From positions 2,838,176 through 2,902,175 of the forward strand of contig NC_043742.1 in the NCBI RefSeq assembly GCF_004337985.1: DNA of 64,000 bases, given 5' to 3'. Position numbers and translations under genes: made by a program. The notes below the pieces were generated by a model. It had not been told where the DNA came from, ran no database searches, and worked only from the letters and a program-made list of their open reading frames with translations. Below, in pieces: positions 61,197 to 64,000 of the stretch. The first letter of the stretch is position 1; each line of letters opens with the position of its first letter. The stretch comes from Pyricularia pennisetigena (lineage: Eukaryota; Ascomycota; Sordariomycetes; Magnaporthales; Pyriculariaceae).

Positions 61197-64000
61197 ATAA
61201 GGTAAGCCAACGGCCTTGGGACCGTTGAATATCCTTATTAATGTTATTACTAACGCTAAGGGGAAACAAAAGGAAAAGGTATATATCCGGGTCGTGGTAA
61301 TGTTTTTCCATTTAATATATTATCCCTAGCCCCCTTTTGTATCTTATTACGTAATACGTGCCTTAAATACAAGTCCATAATATAACCCGCATTCGCCCGT
61401 CCCCCATTAAATATGGTCCCAATTTGGAAGTATAAGGATAATGCAATAAACGCGTACCTTTTTCCTAGTCCCCGTCCCGTTATCGTCGCGATTCCGATAT
61501 AGTATATTTTGGGCGTCGGTACCTATTATAATTTACCTGTCCATTATTTTGGGCGGTATAAATCCGTGGTCGGGTTTTGCCCGTTTACCCTTGGGTAGGG
61601 TTATATCGCGATTTTTCCGTCGTACCGTTCGCCCGCGGGCGTTTATCGTCGTTTATTTTCCTTTTAATTTAGGCGGTATAAGTCCGTAATCGGGTTTTAT
61701 TTTTTATTTTTTGGCGGCGGTTATATTGCGGATTTTTTATTTTGTTTTCCGTTTGCGGGCTGTTGTCGCGGTTTATTTTCCTTTTATTTTGGACGGTGTC
61801 AATCCGTGGCCGAACTTTGCTTCCCCGCCTTTAGCTGCAATTATATCGTAATTTTTCAATTGTATTTTCCGTTTACGGGCATTTGTCGTAATCTTTTTTT
61901 TTATTTTGGGCGGTGTAAATCCGTGGTCGGGTTTTATTTTCCTACTTTTAATTACGGTTATGTTATGGTTTTTTTATCGTATTTTCCGTCTTCGGGCGGT
62001 TATCGCGGCTTGTTCTTTTTTATTTTGGGCGGTATAAATTTGGTTATCCATTGGTACATTTCTTTTCCTATGGTAATCGCGGTTTTTACCCGTCGCTTTT
62101 TTCCCGCGTTATCGTCCTGGTTTTTTCTATTTTCCAATTCCTTTTCGACTAAAATTCCTTTTGTATTTTTATTTTTTCGTCCCCGTTTTTTCCTTTCCTC
62201 GTTATTTTATCGATTTTTTCCCGTTTTTCCATCGCCCCGTTCCTTATCCGTATTGTTTTTATTTCGTTTATCCTCGTTTCCTGCTCGTTTTTATTTATTG
62301 TTCGTATCGTTATTTATCGCTACCAAATCGTCGCTATTATATCCCGGGTTCTTATTTCTTCGGTCGCGTCCCAAATAACGTTTAAATAAACCAACATTGG
62401 TAATAAAAATAACCGGCCTTTTAGCCGTAATGGTTAATTGTTTTTGTCGTATAACGGTAATAATCGCCCAATTGTAAATTGTATCGATTAAATGCCGATT
62501 GGGTGGTATCGTTAATATATATTCGCAACGTTTTCGTCACGCTGTCGGTGCCGCAAAATTCCAGGGTAATTTAAATAACGACGAATACACCGTTCCGGAA
62601 AATGTGTTTTTTTTTACGTTTTTTGCGTAAAAACGTCCAAAATAAATCAAGCTTGGGAATATGGTCCTACCCCCGGTAATATTAATTACCAACGATATTA
62701 CGACACCAAAAAATCGTATTATTATTAGAGCGAAACCGTTTACGCTTTTAACCTTATTTTTCGCCGTCGCCTGCAAAAATACAAATCCACGATTTACAAT
62801 GGCTATTATATCGTCCAACTTTTAATCAAAAATACCCTCGTGGACGGTAAAAAAGTCCCTGGTGAAAATACCGTCTTGTCCCGAAAATGTTTTACCGCTT
62901 ATACCAATTGGGTCCGCGTTTACCAGGACGTATAAAATGAAATAACTAATTCCGGGGCCGCGACGACCCTTACCAAAACCATTATTTTTAGTATTATATC
63001 CAATAACCTTTCCTGCAACGGCGGTGATTGTAACCATTAATTAAAATAAGTTTTTGTATGCGGTTTTGTTTATTTGGAAATGCGTCCCGCTCCCTTAATA
63101 TATAATTGTTTCGATAACGTTATTAATTTTTAAACTTTCCAGGAATATGATACGTCGCTTTATAAAAAGAATTTGCAAAAGAGCGCCAAAATAATAAAAA
63201 TTTCGCTATTTTAATTGCTGTCCTAACCTCTTCCCTCGTTATTTATATATGTTAATTTCGTCCCGCTTATCTCTTACCTTTTTTATTTTTACCACCACCA
63301 CGTTTGGTCGTCGTTTCGAACCCCTTTTGTCTCGTTACCTAATTTATCCCCGTTTTACCCGTGCCCTGACCCGGTATATATTTGGTTTTTCGCGCCCCCG
63401 CGCTCCTATTTCGTCGCGCCCTCGTATTTCTGGTCGTAATTTGGGTAAAAACCCTTTTTTTAAAGAATCTCGTCGTAAATTTGTTTTAATCGATGGTACC
63501 GCACGTCGTCGCACCGCCTTTTTGCGGGAAATGAACCAATTCGTTAAATAATGGGAATTTCCGATCTCCGAAAATAATACGGAAAATGATTAAATAAAAG
63601 ACAAAAACGTTAAAATGGGGGGGGGGAAAAAAACGGAAGGAAATTTAAATAATAAATCGGAAACGTATAATTCGGTTTTCGATTTATGTTTTATTATCGC
63701 CCGAAATTATTGTTTCGTATTATCTATAATAATTTAATTTAAAGATTAAATGGGTGGGATATGGCCACGCCGCCCCAGGGATGGGCGCTGTTTGCGTAAT
63801 CGTCGGTTTATTTCTACTGTTTTTCGCCCCGGAAGAAATTTCATTTTACCTGTTTTTATTACCGTATGTTTGGTTAAATGAATATTTATTTTGAATTTAC
63901 CGCATCGCCTTCTTACCGGGGAATTGTCGGCCTTTTTATTCATTATGGTAAATCCCTGGTCCGGTTAAATATTTTGTTGCTGGCGTCGTTTTGATATTGG
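61197..64000. other. Unclassified RIP-affected repeat region
   Basis: Beyond the breakpoint with copy 2 the sequence is different. Several minus-strand frames of 60-95 residues (62537-62818, 62822-63037) are rich in hydrophobic and basic residues but I cannot assign a family. It may be a different gag region of the third Gypsy element, or another repeat. A tandem array lies at its left side. Confidence 0.5.
61545..62040. repeat. Tandem array of a ~120-bp unit, about four copies
   Basis: The phrase gggcggtataaatccgtgg or a close variant recurs at about 61550, 61671, 61791, 61908 and (partly) 62026, a spacing of 117-121 bp. Each unit also contains ttttccgtttgcgggc and a gtcgcggttt-like stretch. 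A period near 120 would keep a reading frame. Confidence 0.8.

Noticed and set aside
61806..62378. A 190-codon plus-strand frame rich in Phe and Leu
   Set aside because: It runs through the tandem array and low-complexity T-rich DNA; it mirrors a Lys/Asn-rich stretch on the other strand and looks accidental.

Overview
The window comes from a filamentous ascomycete, probably a plant-associated Sordariomycete. It has spliced genes with short GT-AG introns, a fungal PKS-NRPS cluster, and AT-rich blocks of nested transposons whose reading frames are full of stops, as repeat-induced point mutation (RIP) leaves them. A Fot1/Pot-like transposon of about 1.86 kb and a small secreted protein with the layout of MAX effectors both point towards a relative of Pyricularia. 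That placement is inference.

Positions 1-17,250 are a GC-rich gene block holding a compact secondary-metabolite cluster: a secreted BBE-type FAD-linked oxidase (+), a stand-alone trans-acting enoyl reductase (-), and a 3,877-residue PKS-NRPS hybrid (+). The hybrid reads KS-AT-DH-MT-(degenerate ER)-KR-ACP-C-A-T and stops just after its last carrier domain, with no reductase or Dieckmann release domain. The enoyl reductase would supply the reduction that the degenerate ER domain cannot perform. The oxidase would tailor the product after release. The release enzyme itself is not in the window.

Positions 17,250-19,500 are a transition zone with one convincing gene at 18763-19155, a 130-residue secreted protein with two cysteines 45 residues apart. 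It lies about 350 bp from the transposon block.

Positions 19,508 to the end are a transposon graveyard that can be dissected by target-site duplications. A minus-strand Copia element (19,508-41,889, flanked by one LTR-like sequence in inverted orientation) is split by a Fot1/pogo element (TA duplication), by a TIR element of a family here called E, and by a plus-strand chromovirus Gypsy element (TSD tacca/taccg). That Gypsy copy carries further E insertions, one of them nested inside another. To the right are a truncated E copy, a GC-rich hAT-like MITE, a Tc1/mariner-like MITE with very long TIRs that itself holds a second Gypsy copy (TSD tttat), another E copy, and a third, minus-strand Gypsy copy. 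The third copy passes into unclassified repeat DNA with a ~120-bp tandem array.

The E family is the main novelty in the repeats: ~1.8 kb, 9-bp target duplications (four verified), structured GC-rich ends of two kinds, iteron-like subterminal repeats and no visible transposase. No intact protein-coding gene was found to the right of 19,155, and no tRNA, rRNA or CRISPR array was seen.
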